A DNA stretch of 34,898 nt from Streptomyces zagrosensis. Lineage in GTDB: Bacteria > Actinomycetota > Actinomycetes > Streptomycetales > Streptomycetaceae. The notes beneath the pieces are model-generated. The model saw only the letters and a list, made by a program, of their open reading frames with translations. It was not told the origin of the DNA and ran no database searches. Made by a program: the position numbers and the translations under genes. The stretch covers positions 1-34,898 of the forward strand of contig NZ_JACHJL010000036.1 of assembly GCF_014203645.1 (NCBI RefSeq), written 5' to 3'. This document shows, piece by piece, positions 16,185 to 23,358 of this stretch (its first letter is position 1; each line of letters starts with the position of its first letter).

Positions 16185-16744
16185 TCACTGATGTTGTCGG
16201 CGGACAGCGGATCGCCGACGCAGTCTCGGCCCAGGTTGCCGATGGATTCGCTGCCGCAACGAGACATCAGTCCAGGTCGGGCAGTCGGGCGACCGATGCA
16301 GGCCAGGGCCAACGGCAAAGAAGGTCGAGACCGGACACCTGGGCACATTGACTTTCTGAGGCCTACCAGAAGTTCCATGTATTCGCTCGCAGCCGTCGTC
16401 CGTGAGGAGGATCAGCGAAAGGGCCCCGCCTACCACTTCCAGGACCTTCACGTCCAGGTCGAACAGGTCGTCGATAGCGGTGGCCGCCACCTGGGCACCC
16501 AGAGTGCTGCAGCTTAAAAACTTAGCGCTCTCCCACGCCTTACGTGTGGCCTCCGAAGGCCCGTGAAGATGAGGCTGAAGTGCTTATGCGGTAGGCGAGC
16601 CTTGAGCAGTACCTCAGTGGCCGCCTGAAGGTGGAGCACCACGTACTTGAGGTCTCGGGCGCTCGGAGGTGTCGCACCTTGCGGCGAGTGTTGGAAGACG
16701 CTCACCAGGTAGTCCACGCCGTTGGACGCCGGCGTGTAGGACAC
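16185..16744 (-). pseudogene. Frameshifted hypothetical protein
   Basis: The first reading frame, from GTG 16744, gives DYLVSVFQHSPQG, DLKYVVLHLQAATEVLLKARL and HFSLIF. Near 16570 the frame shifts by one base. The adjacent frame continues without a break as PSEATRKAWESAKFLSCSTL, then AIDDLFDLDVKVLEVVGGAL and TDDGCERIHG. The two halves resemble one conserved actinobacterial protein family of unknown function that I know only as hypothetical proteins (LKYxVLHLQAAxEVLLKxRL). The end is uncertain because the last 60 residues are Arg/Pro-rich and may be out of frame. It is a broken gene in a decayed region. Confidence 0.6.
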
Positions 16745-17116
16745 ATCCGGACGCGGGGGCAGGCGCCTCCCACTTCTTCATTTTTTTGGCCCGATATGCC
16801 GGCCGGGGTTTGCTCCGCGCCGACCTCGGGCCCGTCAATATGCTGCGGTTCAGCCTGTTCGAACATCGAGTCCCCCTGAATACCGAATTCCGGGAAGAAC
16901 ACCAGGCAAGACCGCTGCACCGATGTTCCCCAGGCTGCAAGACAAGGCACCGACTTATAGAGAGCGAACGACAAGCAAGTCTCCACTTGAGTCCCCACCG
17001 CCGCCCTCCGGGCCACCACCGCTGCACGCCGTTCGCACGTTTGGCCACCGGTCGGCCACCAGGGCGTGCCCGGCGGGGCCTCTGGGCCAAGCCACCGACA
17101 GGACCAAGGCCAAGAA
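16745..17116. other. Intergenic stretch without a recognisable gene
   Basis: Reading frames of up to about 100-150 codons exist on both strands, but their compositions (runs of Arg/Pro/Cys) look like shadow frames. No conserved motif is seen. A short T-rich patch (TTCATTTTTTTGG) occurs near 16780. I see nothing else in it. Confidence 0.5.
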
Positions 17117-17119
17117 AAT

Positions 17120-17157
17120 GAAAAAACCCCAGATCACGGCGAGTGAGTCCTGGGGTT
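17120..17157 (-). terminator. Rho-independent terminator downstream of the tRNA-Thr fragment
   Basis: Read on the minus strand, AACCCCAG pairs with CTGGGGTT across a loop of about 17 nt. A run of T residues follows. It begins 7 nt past the tRNA 3' end, the normal position for a tRNA transcript terminator, so the fragment keeps its native downstream flank. Confidence 0.8.
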
Positions 17158-17163
17158 CCTCCG

Positions 17164-17206
17164 AGCCGCCTTCGGGATTCGAACCCGAGACCTACGCATT
17201 ACGAGT
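17164..17206 (-). other. 3' fragment of tRNA-Thr(CGU), probable integration-site scar (att)
   Basis: On the minus strand the segment reads as the 3' part of a tRNA. It has an anticodon loop CTCGTAA (anticodon CGT, Thr), the 3' anticodon strand TGCGT, a variable loop, a T-arm TCGGG-TTCGAAT-CCCGA, a 3' acceptor strand AGGCGGC and discriminator T. The 5' half is absent. Homology stops one base before the anticodon loop, where the ACGCA strand should be. A 43-nt tRNA 3' end with its terminator is exactly what integrases of actinomycete elements (AICEs, prophages) leave at the distal att site. By that logic element DNA lies on the higher-coordinate side, toward the antirepressor, with an intact tRNA-Thr elsewhere. 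Confidence 0.85.
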
Positions 17207-17727
17207 TGTCCGATCTTGGTCCGGGGGCGTCCGGAGACGTTCGCGAAGAACGCGTCATGCCTGGCCACAGTCGTTCCCGTACACCAGCGGACTGCAGTGG
17301 ATGACTCCAGAATGAGCGGCAATCGAGACCACGACTGAGACCACAGCCGACAGTTCGACTGGCTTCATCTGCGGCTAAGGACTTTGGCCCCGCTGGGTAA
17401 CCACCACCCCTTAACTGTGGCCCCTACAAAACGAAGGTGAAGCAGGCTCGGTTCAGTCGAAATTCGGAGACATGCATCACAGCAGAGGGGTTGAATTCGA
17501 GTAAATCGGTCCCTGCTGGCACGGGATGCCGGGTGCTAGCAGGCCTTTCCTTGGGATTCACTGGACCGCCGAAAGGGGGCGGCACTCAGTGCCTGCGGAA
17601 GGGATAACTCTGCGTCAGAAGCTTCCCGTAACCTGAATGTCACGAGGCCGCCTTCGAAGCGAAGGCGGCCTAGACAGCTCGCGTGCGGGTGGAGCCGCCG
17701 AGAGCCCAGAGTTCAAGGAGTGCAACC
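17207..17727. other. Non-coding region between tRNA scar and antirepressor
   Basis: About 520 bp have no convincing reading frame. Composition is less GC-rich than the flanks. It contains a 12-bp perfect inverted repeat at 17645-17671 (separate entry) and, at its end, the ribosome binding site AAGGAG of the antirepressor. It probably holds the promoter and leader of that gene. No -10/-35 pair stands out. Confidence 0.5.
17645..17671. repeat. Perfect 12-bp inverted repeat (AGGCCGCCTTCG / loop AAG)
   Basis: A 12-bp GC-rich stem with a 3-nt loop lies about 56 bp before the antirepressor start. There is no following T-run. It could be a terminator of an upstream transcript, an attenuator in the leader, or part of an operator. 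Confidence 0.65.
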
Positions 17728-18555
17728 TTGCCCAACCTGGACACTACCTTGCCCCTCGACGAAGGCAACAGCCGGGGGTCTAGTCCTTTCGACCGAATCA
17801 TGCTCTTGGATCACAGAGGCGAGGAGCGCTGGTCGGCTCGTGACCTCCAGCAACTTATGGGTTACGAGCGCTGGGAGCGCTTCGATGACGTGATCAAGCG
17901 AGCCAAGGAGACGATCGAGGCCTCCGGGCTCGACCCCCTTGACCACTTTCGTGGCGCCGTGAAATCGATGCGGGGCGGTCGGTGGGGTAAGCAGGCCGTG
18001 ACCGACTACCGCCTGACCCGCTTCGGGGCGTACCACGTAACCCTGGCCGGGGACGGGCGCAAGCCCGAGGTAGCGGCAGCCAAGACGTACTTCGCAATCA
18101 AGACCCGTGAAGCCGAAGCCGCAGCGCAGCAGCCCGCAGCCGACGTCTCCAGCCCCGAGGGCATCCTTGCCCTGGCCGAGAAGTACGTGGAGGCCGCACG
18201 CGATCTCGTCACTACGAAGAAGGTGCTCGCCGTGGCCGCCCCCAAGGCGGGCAAGTGGGATTCCTTCTGCAACTCCGATGGTTTGATCGACATGGGTTGT
18301 GCGGCAAAGGCCCTGACCAAGGTCACCGGGGGGCTTGGTCGTACTAAGTTCATGGAGCTCTTGCGCCGGGAGGACATACGCTTCCTCCAGGTACAGAACC
18401 CTCGGCTGCCCTACGAGAACCACATCAAGGCCGGGCGAGCCGAGGTGAAGATGGTCCAGGCGAGACACCAGTGGGTGGAGCAGACCTTCTTCACCCCGAA
18501 GGGCTTGGACTGGCTCGTAGACAAGCTAGGAGGCGTGGCGCTCCCAGCCGCCTGA
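17728..18555 (+). CDS. Phage-type antirepressor (DinD-like N-domain, KilAC C-domain)
   Basis: The 275-aa protein has two parts. Residues 13-125 look like the DinD/BRO-type N-domain of phage antirepressors (ERWSARDLQQLMGYERW, then DYRLTRFGAYHVTLAGDG). Residues 160-270 match a KilAC domain (AAPKAGKWDSFCNSDGLIDM, GRTKFMELLRRE, WVEQTFFTPKGLDWL). Such proteins counteract phage or element repressors. I chose TTG 17728 because AAGGAG lies 7 nt upstream; the open frame continues 15 codons further to a GTG without a site. It stands alone next to the tRNA-Thr scar, with no other phage genes in the window, and so looks like cargo or a leftover of an integrated element. It appears intact. Confidence 0.88.
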   Translation: MPNLDTTLPLDEGNSRGSSPFDRIMLLDHRGEERWSARDLQQLMGYERWERFDDVIKRAKETIEASGLDPLDHFRGAVKSMRGGRWGKQAVTDYRLTRFGAYHVTLAGDGRKPEVAAAKTYFAIKTREAEAAAQQPAADVSSPEGILALAEKYVEAARDLVTTKKVLAVAAPKAGKWDSFCNSDGLIDMGCAAKALTKVTGGLGRTKFMELLRREDIRFLQVQNPRLPYENHIKAGRAEVKMVQARHQWVEQTFFTPKGLDWLVDKLGGVALPAA

Positions 18556-18565
18556 TGCGACCAGC

Positions 18566-18597
18566 GGGCCCGCCTACCAAACAGGGGGGCGGGCCCC
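18566..18597 (+). terminator. GC hairpin terminator after the antirepressor
   Basis: GGGCCCGCC and GGCGGGCCC form a 9-bp perfect stem with a 13-nt loop, starting 10 nt after the stop codon. There is no T-run. It sits between convergent genes and may act in both directions. Confidence 0.7.
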
Positions 18598-18630
18598 AAC
18601 TCCTAAACATTCAATGTCTCGTGCGGGCCC

Positions 18631-18871
18631 TCAACCCCGAGTCGACTCATCCACCAACAGGCGGCTGGTGAAGCCTTCGGCGCACAACCGCTCGTACGCC
18701 GCTGCCACATCGTCGGGGATCGTTTGCTCGATCATGAACCCCTGCCGGGGGGGTTCCCAACGCCAATCCTGAAGCGTCACCGCGTGTTCTGCACCGAGGT
18801 GGAAGGCCCAGCGGAAGTCCACGTGGTGGTGGGCCGGCTCGTTCTTCGGCGGGTTCGCGTCGATCGCGTGC
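18631..18871 (-). pseudogene. 3' half of a NUDIX hydrolase gene split by an inserted element
   Basis: The minus-strand frame reads HAIDANPPKNEPAHHHVDFRW, then AFHLGAEHAVTLQ and a C-terminal 35 residues ending RLLVDESTRG. The P-x-K-x-E-P-x-H-x-H-x-D-F-R-x-x-F pattern is the usual segment that follows the NUDIX box in a large group of actinobacterial NUDIX proteins. The frame has no start codon. Joining it to the truncated NUDIX gene at 19963-20338 across the 5-bp duplication (18867-18871 = 19963-19967) gives an uninterrupted 612-nt, 203-aa gene with the sequence DIDVHAIDANP at the join. Internal GTG 18822 could start a short peptide, but that is unlikely to be functional. Confidence 0.82.
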
Positions 18872-18900
18872 TGAGCCGAGCCACGGTAGTTGGAATCGGG
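18872..18900 (+). repeat. Left terminal inverted repeat of the inserted element
   Basis: Its 29 bp begin TGAGCCGAGCC and contain TAGTTGGAA at positions 16-24. They match the right end at 24 of 29 positions. A further TTGGAACC copy follows at 18910-18917, possibly a second transposase binding repeat. Confidence 0.85.
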
Positions 18901-18983
18901 CCATGATTCTTGGAACCGGCTGATGAGTGCCCCGGGGAAGGCCTTGACCCGGGTCGCTCACTGACAACGGTCGTGAGGAGCCA

Positions 18984-19715
18984 TCAGGCGTTCGCGCGTG
19001 ATAGGTGGTTGGGGAGGTCGGTGAGCCGTTCGATGCGGAGCACCGTCTCGTCTGCCGTCGGCGATGGTCCGCCGGTGACGAAGTCGATGCCGCGGTCCAG
19101 CCAGATGCCGGTGAGCCCGGCGAGGGCGGCTGCGTGTACATCGCCTTCCAGCATGTCGCCCACGTTGACCGCCTGCGCGGGGTCCGTCCGCATCCGCTGG
19201 CAGGCGGTGGCGTAGGCGATGGGCTTGGCCGCACCGAGCTCGGTCGGGGTCAGGACGGCTTCGAAGTATTCGAGGAGGTCGAAGCGAGCGAGCTTGGCGC
19301 GCTGCTGCTCGGGGTCCCCGTTGGTGAGAACAGCCAGACGCGGTCCTCGGGGAAGCCGTTTCAGGTTCTCCAGGCAGAGTTGGACATCGGGATAGCACCG
19401 CCAGGCCTCCTCGAACACAGCGAGGTAGCGTTCGGCGATCCAGGCGTCCAAAAGACCGGGACTTGCTGGGACCGGCTCGCCGAGCATCGGCAGGAAGGAA
19501 CGGAGTCTGCGTCGGTGGTGCTCAGCGAAGGAGCACTGACCGGCCAGGTATTCCCGCATGTGGCGTGCCTCCAGCGTCCACCACAACGTCACCAGATACT
19601 CCGGTGGAGCCGTCGCGTTCGGCGCGGCCTGGACGATCTGGCCGATCGTTTCCAGGACTGCGCTTCGATGATCTACCAGGGTGCCGTCCAGATCGAAAAA
19701 GATCACATCTGTCAT
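18984..19715 (-). CDS. HAD-superfamily phosphatase, cargo of the inserted element
   Basis: The 243-aa haloacid-dehalogenase-fold hydrolase has motif I FFDLDGTLVD (Asp8, Asp10), motif II LTNGD near 133, a conserved Lys in GAAKP near 167 and motif IV VGDMLEGDV near 185. An alpha-helical cap lies between motifs I and II (subfamily IA). It would dephosphorylate a small phosphorylated metabolite; the substrate is unknown. No Shine-Dalgarno sequence is evident before ATG 19715. It lies wholly inside the 1,091-bp element and in the same orientation as the biosynthetic operon. So it may be read through from the operon promoter, adding a phosphatase to the pathway or acting independently. A second, unrelated HAD gene occurs at 31825. 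Confidence 0.9.
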   Translation of the reverse strand: MTDVIFFDLDGTLVDHRSAVLETIGQIVQAAPNATAPPEYLVTLWWTLEARHMREYLAGQCSFAEHHRRRLRSFLPMLGEPVPASPGLLDAWIAERYLAVFEEAWRCYPDVQLCLENLKRLPRGPRLAVLTNGDPEQQRAKLARFDLLEYFEAVLTPTELGAAKPIAYATACQRMRTDPAQAVNVGDMLEGDVHAAALAGLTGIWLDRGIDFVTGGPSPTADETVLRIERLTDLPNHLSRANA

Positions 19716-19933
19716 AGGCGGATCATTTCGTGGTGCCTGCCCCTGACGCCAGAAGGGGGGCTTCCGGTGCTCTCTTCGAGTTTGGCACGAAGCCCGAGCG
19801 GACGCCGCGAACCCGCGGTCTTCGGAACTGATTCCACCATGGATGGCAATCCATCACAGGTTGCAAGAAGCGTGACCAGATGGTGCCAACAAACGTGTCC
19901 CGCGAGGCCAGAACCGCCAGGTCAGCGCACCCC

Positions 19934-19962
19934 CCTGGTTCCAACTATCTTGTCTCGGCTCA
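19934..19962 (-). repeat. Right terminal inverted repeat of the inserted element
   Basis: Read inward on the minus strand it begins TGAGCCGAGAC and contains TAGTTGGAACC. It matches the left end at 24 of 29 positions. The 5-bp direct duplication CGTGC follows immediately outside (19963-19967). The NUDIX reading frame runs through it and stops at 19922 inside the element. Confidence 0.85.
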
Positions 19963-20338
19963 CGTGCACGTCGATGTCGAGGGGAACGCCCTCGTAGCCG
20001 GCGAGTGGGACGACGGCGCTGGGCGAGATGCCCGCCTCCTCGTGCAGTTCGCGCAGGGCGGCGTCGCGCAGGTGCCGGTCAGCCGGTTCGTTGTGGCCGC
20101 CGGGCGCCAGCAGTTTCCCTGACGCCTTGTGCGCGATGTGCAGCACGTGCCGTTCACCGTTGATGAGGATGGCACTGCAGGTCACGTGTGCGGGGCAGGT
20201 CTTGCGGCTGGTGGGAGCATCCGCGCCGTCGAGCGCGGCGAACAGCAGGCCCAAGGAGCTGCGTTCGTCCGGATGGCGGGCGAGGTACGCCTCTGTGACA
20301 GCGTGGATGTGGTCGGTGGAGGGAGGCAACGAAGTCAC
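19963..20338 (-). pseudogene. 5' part of NUDIX hydrolase gene, truncated by insertion
   Basis: The GTG start at 20338 overlaps the upstream stop as GTGA. Residues 80-103 form a complete NUDIX box (G-G-x5-E-x7-R-E-L-x-E-E-x-G-I), so the metal/pyrophosphate site is present. The native sequence ends at DIDVH, and the frame then runs 13 codons into the element's inverted repeat (VSRDKIVG...) to a TGA at 19922. The resulting 138-aa protein has lost the C-terminal third of the fold, which lies at 18631-18871, and is probably inactive or altered. NUDIX enzymes cleave nucleoside diphosphate derivatives; in this operon it might have acted on a nucleotide or sugar-nucleotide intermediate. Confidence 0.87.
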
Positions 20339-21456
20339 CTTTCGAAGTGGCGGAGCCAGGTTCTGGCGATGGCGTCACGGTCGGCCGTCGGCATCTCGTG
20401 CAGGCCGGGCTGGAAGCGGGCGCGGCTGAGCGCCGCGGTGGCGGCGAGTATCTCGGCTTGGACGAGGTGGATGTACGTGCCGACGGCTGCGAGGTGCACG
20501 AAGTTGACGGCGCCCCCGTCAGCGAGCACGTAGAAGTAGTGGCCGGTGACCTCGTATCGCGTCAACTGAGCTCCGACGGGGTGTCGTTCGTAGAGATCGT
20601 CAAGGCTGCCGAGTTCGAGTTCGTCCTCGGAAGAGGTCACCGATCCGAGATACGCGCCGTTCCGTAGGGCGGCGAAGTCCTCATGCCGAAGGGCGAGATT
20701 GCCGGTGGCACACAGGACAAGTTCTGCATCGCGGACGGCCTCGGTGGTGGACGCGCTGGTGAGGAAGCCGAGGGAGTGCGCCTGTACCCGCTTGACCGGA
20801 TCGCTGTCGTACACGGTGACGCGCAGGTCTTGGGCGCGCAGAGTCTGGGCGATGGCGCGGCCGATCTTGCCGAAGCCGATGACGCAGGCGTTGCGGCTGG
20901 TCAGGATGTCCCCGCGGGCGCGGACGAGGGCATCGGTGGAGAACACGATCGACCGCCCGACGAGGTGGTCCTCGCACTCCTTGAGCGGGGAGCGGGCCAC
21001 GGACACAACCGGACACGGCAGGGAATTGAGGGCCGCGTACCGTTGGTGACCGTTCTCGGTGTCCTCGACGACGCCGAGGATGCGGCCGGAGAACTTGTTC
21101 ACGAGGGTGTCGAGGCTCGCCGCGAAGTACCCGCCGATGTCCACCAAGACGACGTGCTGGCCGCCGGCCGTGTCCTCCAGGTATTCCAGGGCCTGTGTCT
21201 CGTCGGCGAACCGCTCCCGGGTCAGGTCGTGGACCGGCAGGGTGCCGCGGACCGCGTCAAGGGTCGGCTGGTGGATCGACCGGGGCTTGGGCAGTACGGC
21301 GCCGATTGTGGACACCGCAGTCATGGCTCGCAGGAACGCTGGTCTTTCCGGGAGCAGGTGCGTGATGACCAGCGTCGTGATCGTCTCACCGGCGGGGAAC
21401 TGAGCGGTGATCCGCCGGAAGAAGGCGTCCAATCGCGCTCGCTCGGGGGTTTCCAT
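20335..21456 (-). CDS. SAH-hydrolase-like NAD-binding protein
   Basis: The 373-aa protein has a Rossmann segment like the NAD domain of S-adenosylhomocysteine hydrolase (NACVIGFGKIGRAIAQTLRA near 220, then VYDSDPVKRVQAHSLGF). A C-terminal ADGGAVNF-type segment and a helix rich in Ala close it. It is shorter than true SAH hydrolases (usually over 420 aa), and the N-terminal substrate domain is divergent (THLLPERPAFLRAM). It may act as an NAD-dependent oxidoreductase/hydrolase on a nucleoside-like substrate. The ATG at 21456 has GAGAGGAG upstream; an in-frame extension to 21630 lacks conservation. The stop overlaps the NUDIX start. A SAM methyltransferase in the same operon could make SAH, one possible link. 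Confidence 0.72.
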   Translation of the reverse strand: METPERARLDAFFRRITAQFPAGETITTLVITHLLPERPAFLRAMTAVSTIGAVLPKPRSIHQPTLDAVRGTLPVHDLTRERFADETQALEYLEDTAGGQHVVLVDIGGYFAASLDTLVNKFSGRILGVVEDTENGHQRYAALNSLPCPVVSVARSPLKECEDHLVGRSIVFSTDALVRARGDILTSRNACVIGFGKIGRAIAQTLRAQDLRVTVYDSDPVKRVQAHSLGFLTSASTTEAVRDAELVLCATGNLALRHEDFAALRNGAYLGSVTSSEDELELGSLDDLYERHPVGAQLTRYEVTGHYFYVLADGGAVNFVHLAAVGTYIHLVQAEILAATAALSRARFQPGLHEMPTADRDAIARTWLRHFER

Positions 21457-21487
21457 GAGCACTCCTCTCGGGCTCCGAGGCGTAGGG

Positions 21488-22486
21488 CTACGCGGCCCGG
21501 CTGAGGTCAGGCACCTGGGCAGCCAGGGCCTGCATGTGGGGGCGCAGTCCGTTGTGGAGGTCAACTCGCGGCTGCCAGCCAAGGACCTTGCGGGCGCGAC
21601 TGGGGTCGGCGCGGGTGAGGAGGACGTCACCGTTGCGCGCGTGGTCCCAGTGGAGCTGTATGTCGCGGCCGGTGAGGCTGGTGGCGATGTTGATCACGTC
21701 CAGCAGCGATGCGTTCGATCCGCCGCCGACGTTGATGGCACCGTGAGCCGTCGGCACGACAGCGGCGGCGATCGTGGCGGCGATCACGTCGTCGATGTAG
21801 GTGAAGTCACGACGCTGGTGGCCGTCTCCGTACAGACGCAGGGGTTGTCCGGTCAGGGCGGCGTGCAGTGCGCGGTGGGTGAACATGTCGGCGCGCTGCC
21901 GGGGGCCGTAGACGGTGAAATACCGCAGGGCGACGACGCTGGGGCCGATGGGGCGCTCGGCGTAGGCGAGGCAGAGCTGCTCCTCGGCCAGTTTGGTCAC
22001 GGCGTACGGGGAGGCGGGTTTCGGGCGGTCGGACTCGAGGCTCGCGCCGCCGTCGGTCGGACCGTAGACACTGGAGGAGGAGGCGACGACCAGTCGGGCG
22101 ACGCCGATGCGGGTGCAGGCTTCGAGGACCCGGTGGGTGGCCAGCACGTTGGACGCGAGGTAGTCGCCGAACTGTGCTCCCCAGGAAGGCCGCACACCGG
22201 GAATTCCTGCGAGGTGGAAGACCGTTTCCGCGTCGATCAGGAGAGGGTCGATCGCACAGTGAAGGAGGTCGGCCGTGACGTGATGGTATCCCGGCCGCCC
22301 TTGCAGCGCAGCGAGGTTGGTGGCGGCCGTGGGGTCGGTGGACGGGTCTCGGCGGTCCACGCCGATCACGGTGGTGCCGGCCTGGACGAGGGCGTGTGCG
22401 AGGTGGGAGCCGATGAATCCGGCTGAGCCGGTCACCACGGCCCGTCGGGGGGCAGCGTTGGTCGGGGGCTGCTCGTGCTGTGGCAC
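21488..22486 (-). CDS. NAD-dependent epimerase/dehydratase (sugar-nucleotide type)
   Basis: The 332-aa extended short-chain dehydrogenase has GSAGFIGSH (20-28), the first-strand acidic residue in VIGVDRRD, FHLAGIPGVR near 90, the catalytic Ser in ASSSSVYG near 138 and YAVTK near 166. RRDFTYIDDV near 225 is typical of UDP-sugar 4-epimerases/dehydratases. It would interconvert or oxidise a nucleotide sugar supplying the glycosyltransferases of this operon. The GTG start at 22486 has GGAGG 5 nt upstream. It follows the phosphotransferase gene by 35 nt and precedes the SAH-hydrolase-like gene by 31 nt. The exact sugar is undetermined. Confidence 0.9.
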   Translation of the reverse strand: MPQHEQPPTNAAPRRAVVTGSAGFIGSHLAHALVQAGTTVIGVDRRDPSTDPTAATNLAALQGRPGYHHVTADLLHCAIDPLLIDAETVFHLAGIPGVRPSWGAQFGDYLASNVLATHRVLEACTRIGVARLVVASSSSVYGPTDGGASLESDRPKPASPYAVTKLAEEQLCLAYAERPIGPSVVALRYFTVYGPRQRADMFTHRALHAALTGQPLRLYGDGHQRRDFTYIDDVIAATIAAAVVPTAHGAINVGGGSNASLLDVINIATSLTGRDIQLHWDHARNGDVLLTRADPSRARKVLGWQPRVDLHNGLRPHMQALAAQVPDLSRAA

Positions 22487-22521
22487 GGGGACCTCCAGAA
22501 AGGTTTCGTCGAAGGGGGCGG

Positions 22522-23358
22522 TCAGGTGAGCCGGGACAGGACTGTTCTGCCGTGCTCGCTGAGGGCGGGGTCGTTCTCCTGGTGGCCCTTGATCAGGGCC
22601 GTGGCCGCCTCGATGGCGCCGAAGGACTCCAGAAGACGCCGTTCGGTGTCGTTCGGCGGACGCCCGTAGCCGTCGAAGAAGGCGGTGCGGAGGTGGGGTG
22701 CGGTTTGCCAGCGTCGAAATTCAAGCCGTGCGAAGTCGCGGACGCGGGCGTCGTGTCGCATGTGCTCGAAGTCGCAGATGCCGAAGGTGTCGCCTATCAG
22801 CCAGTTGCGCGCCTGGTAATCGAGATGGCAGACCGCGCTGTCCATGCGGCTGGTGCCCAGGATTGCCGCGTGGTGCTCCAGCAGGTTCTCCTCCACCGAG
22901 TCGATCAGGTCGGTGTGGACGGCCCGGTCGATCCAACTCTGGAAGCGCTCGGCGAGCGCCGCGCCGACGGCACCGCCCTGGGGCGCAGAGGTGGCCCGGT
23001 GGAGCTCGCCGAGGACGTGGCCGGCCTCGTGATGGGCCAGTTCTTCCTCGGGTGAGCCTGGGGCCACGGTGTCCGCCCGATCGCCTGTGAGCGCGGTGAG
23101 CAGCAGAGTGAGAGTGGCGTCGTCACGGCCGACCAGCTTCGGCGCATGGCCCCTTAGGTGGGCGCCCCATGCTCCGTAGGCGTGGACTTCCCCGGCGTAC
23201 CGGTCCCGCCTTGCGTGCTGTTTGGCCATGAAGTGACGCCCGTTACTGGCCACCAGACGTACGACCCTGAGCGGAAGCACGGGGCCCGGTGCGATCTCGA
23301 CTGCGCCGAGGAAGTGGTGCGCCAGGCGTATCCGGGGGTCGTCCGATGTCGCGATCAC
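22522..23358 (-). CDS. Phosphotransferase, APH/choline-kinase family (first copy)
   Basis: The 278-aa kinase-like protein has MAKQHARRDRYAGEVHAY (ATP-site Lys and helix C Glu) near 44-60. The catalytic loop is VCHLDYQARNWLIG (H-x-D-x4-N) and the metal-binding motif CDFEHMRHD. This is the aminoglycoside phosphotransferase/choline kinase fold acting on small hydroxylated metabolites. The GTG start at 23358 overlaps the phosphatase gene stop as GTGA. It probably phosphorylates a sugar or nucleoside intermediate in this pathway, or provides self-resistance by modifying the product. The two roles cannot be separated from sequence. Confidence 0.85.
   Translation of the reverse strand: MIATSDDPRIRLAHHFLGAVEIAPGPVLPLRVVRLVASNGRHFMAKQHARRDRYAGEVHAYGAWGAHLRGHAPKLVGRDDATLTLLLTALTGDRADTVAPGSPEEELAHHEAGHVLGELHRATSAPQGGAVGAALAERFQSWIDRAVHTDLIDSVEENLLEHHAAILGTSRMDSAVCHLDYQARNWLIGDTFGICDFEHMRHDARVRDFARLEFRRWQTAPHLRTAFFDGYGRPPNDTERRLLESFGAIEAATALIKGHQENDPALSEHGRTVLSRLT

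Larger units (their letters stand above)
18872..19962. mobile_element. 1,091-bp non-autonomous transposable element carrying a HAD gene
   Basis: The segment starts and ends with 29-bp imperfect inverted repeats (TGAGCCGAG inward from both ends). It is flanked by a 5-bp direct repeat, CGTGC on the + strand (18867-18871 and 19963-19967). It interrupts a NUDIX gene; removing it with one copy of the repeat restores an in-frame gene. No transposase reading frame is inside. The only gene is a HAD hydrolase on the minus strand. Such passenger-only elements (mobile insertion cassettes, MITE-like) are mobilised in trans by a transposase acting on matching ends. I cannot assign the end sequence to a known IS family. 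A former transposase gene could alternatively have been replaced by the HAD gene. Confidence 0.82.

Noticed and set aside
16377..16490. Minus-strand peptide with DDLFDLDVKVLEVVGG, resembling a thiopeptide/lanthipeptide leader
   Set aside because: The frame continues upstream into a conserved longer protein after a one-base shift (the hypothetical pseudogene at 16185-16744). There is no Cys/Ser/Thr-rich core or RiPP enzyme nearby.
16702..17090. Overlapping minus frames of 105-158 aa between the tRNA scar and the frameshifted gene
   Set aside because: No conserved motif, biased composition and no ribosome binding site; not supported as genes.
18724..18906. Short + strand frame spanning the left inverted repeat
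   Set aside because: It is antisense to the NUDIX 3' half and its similarity to the other end is explained by the inverted repeat itself, not by shared coding.
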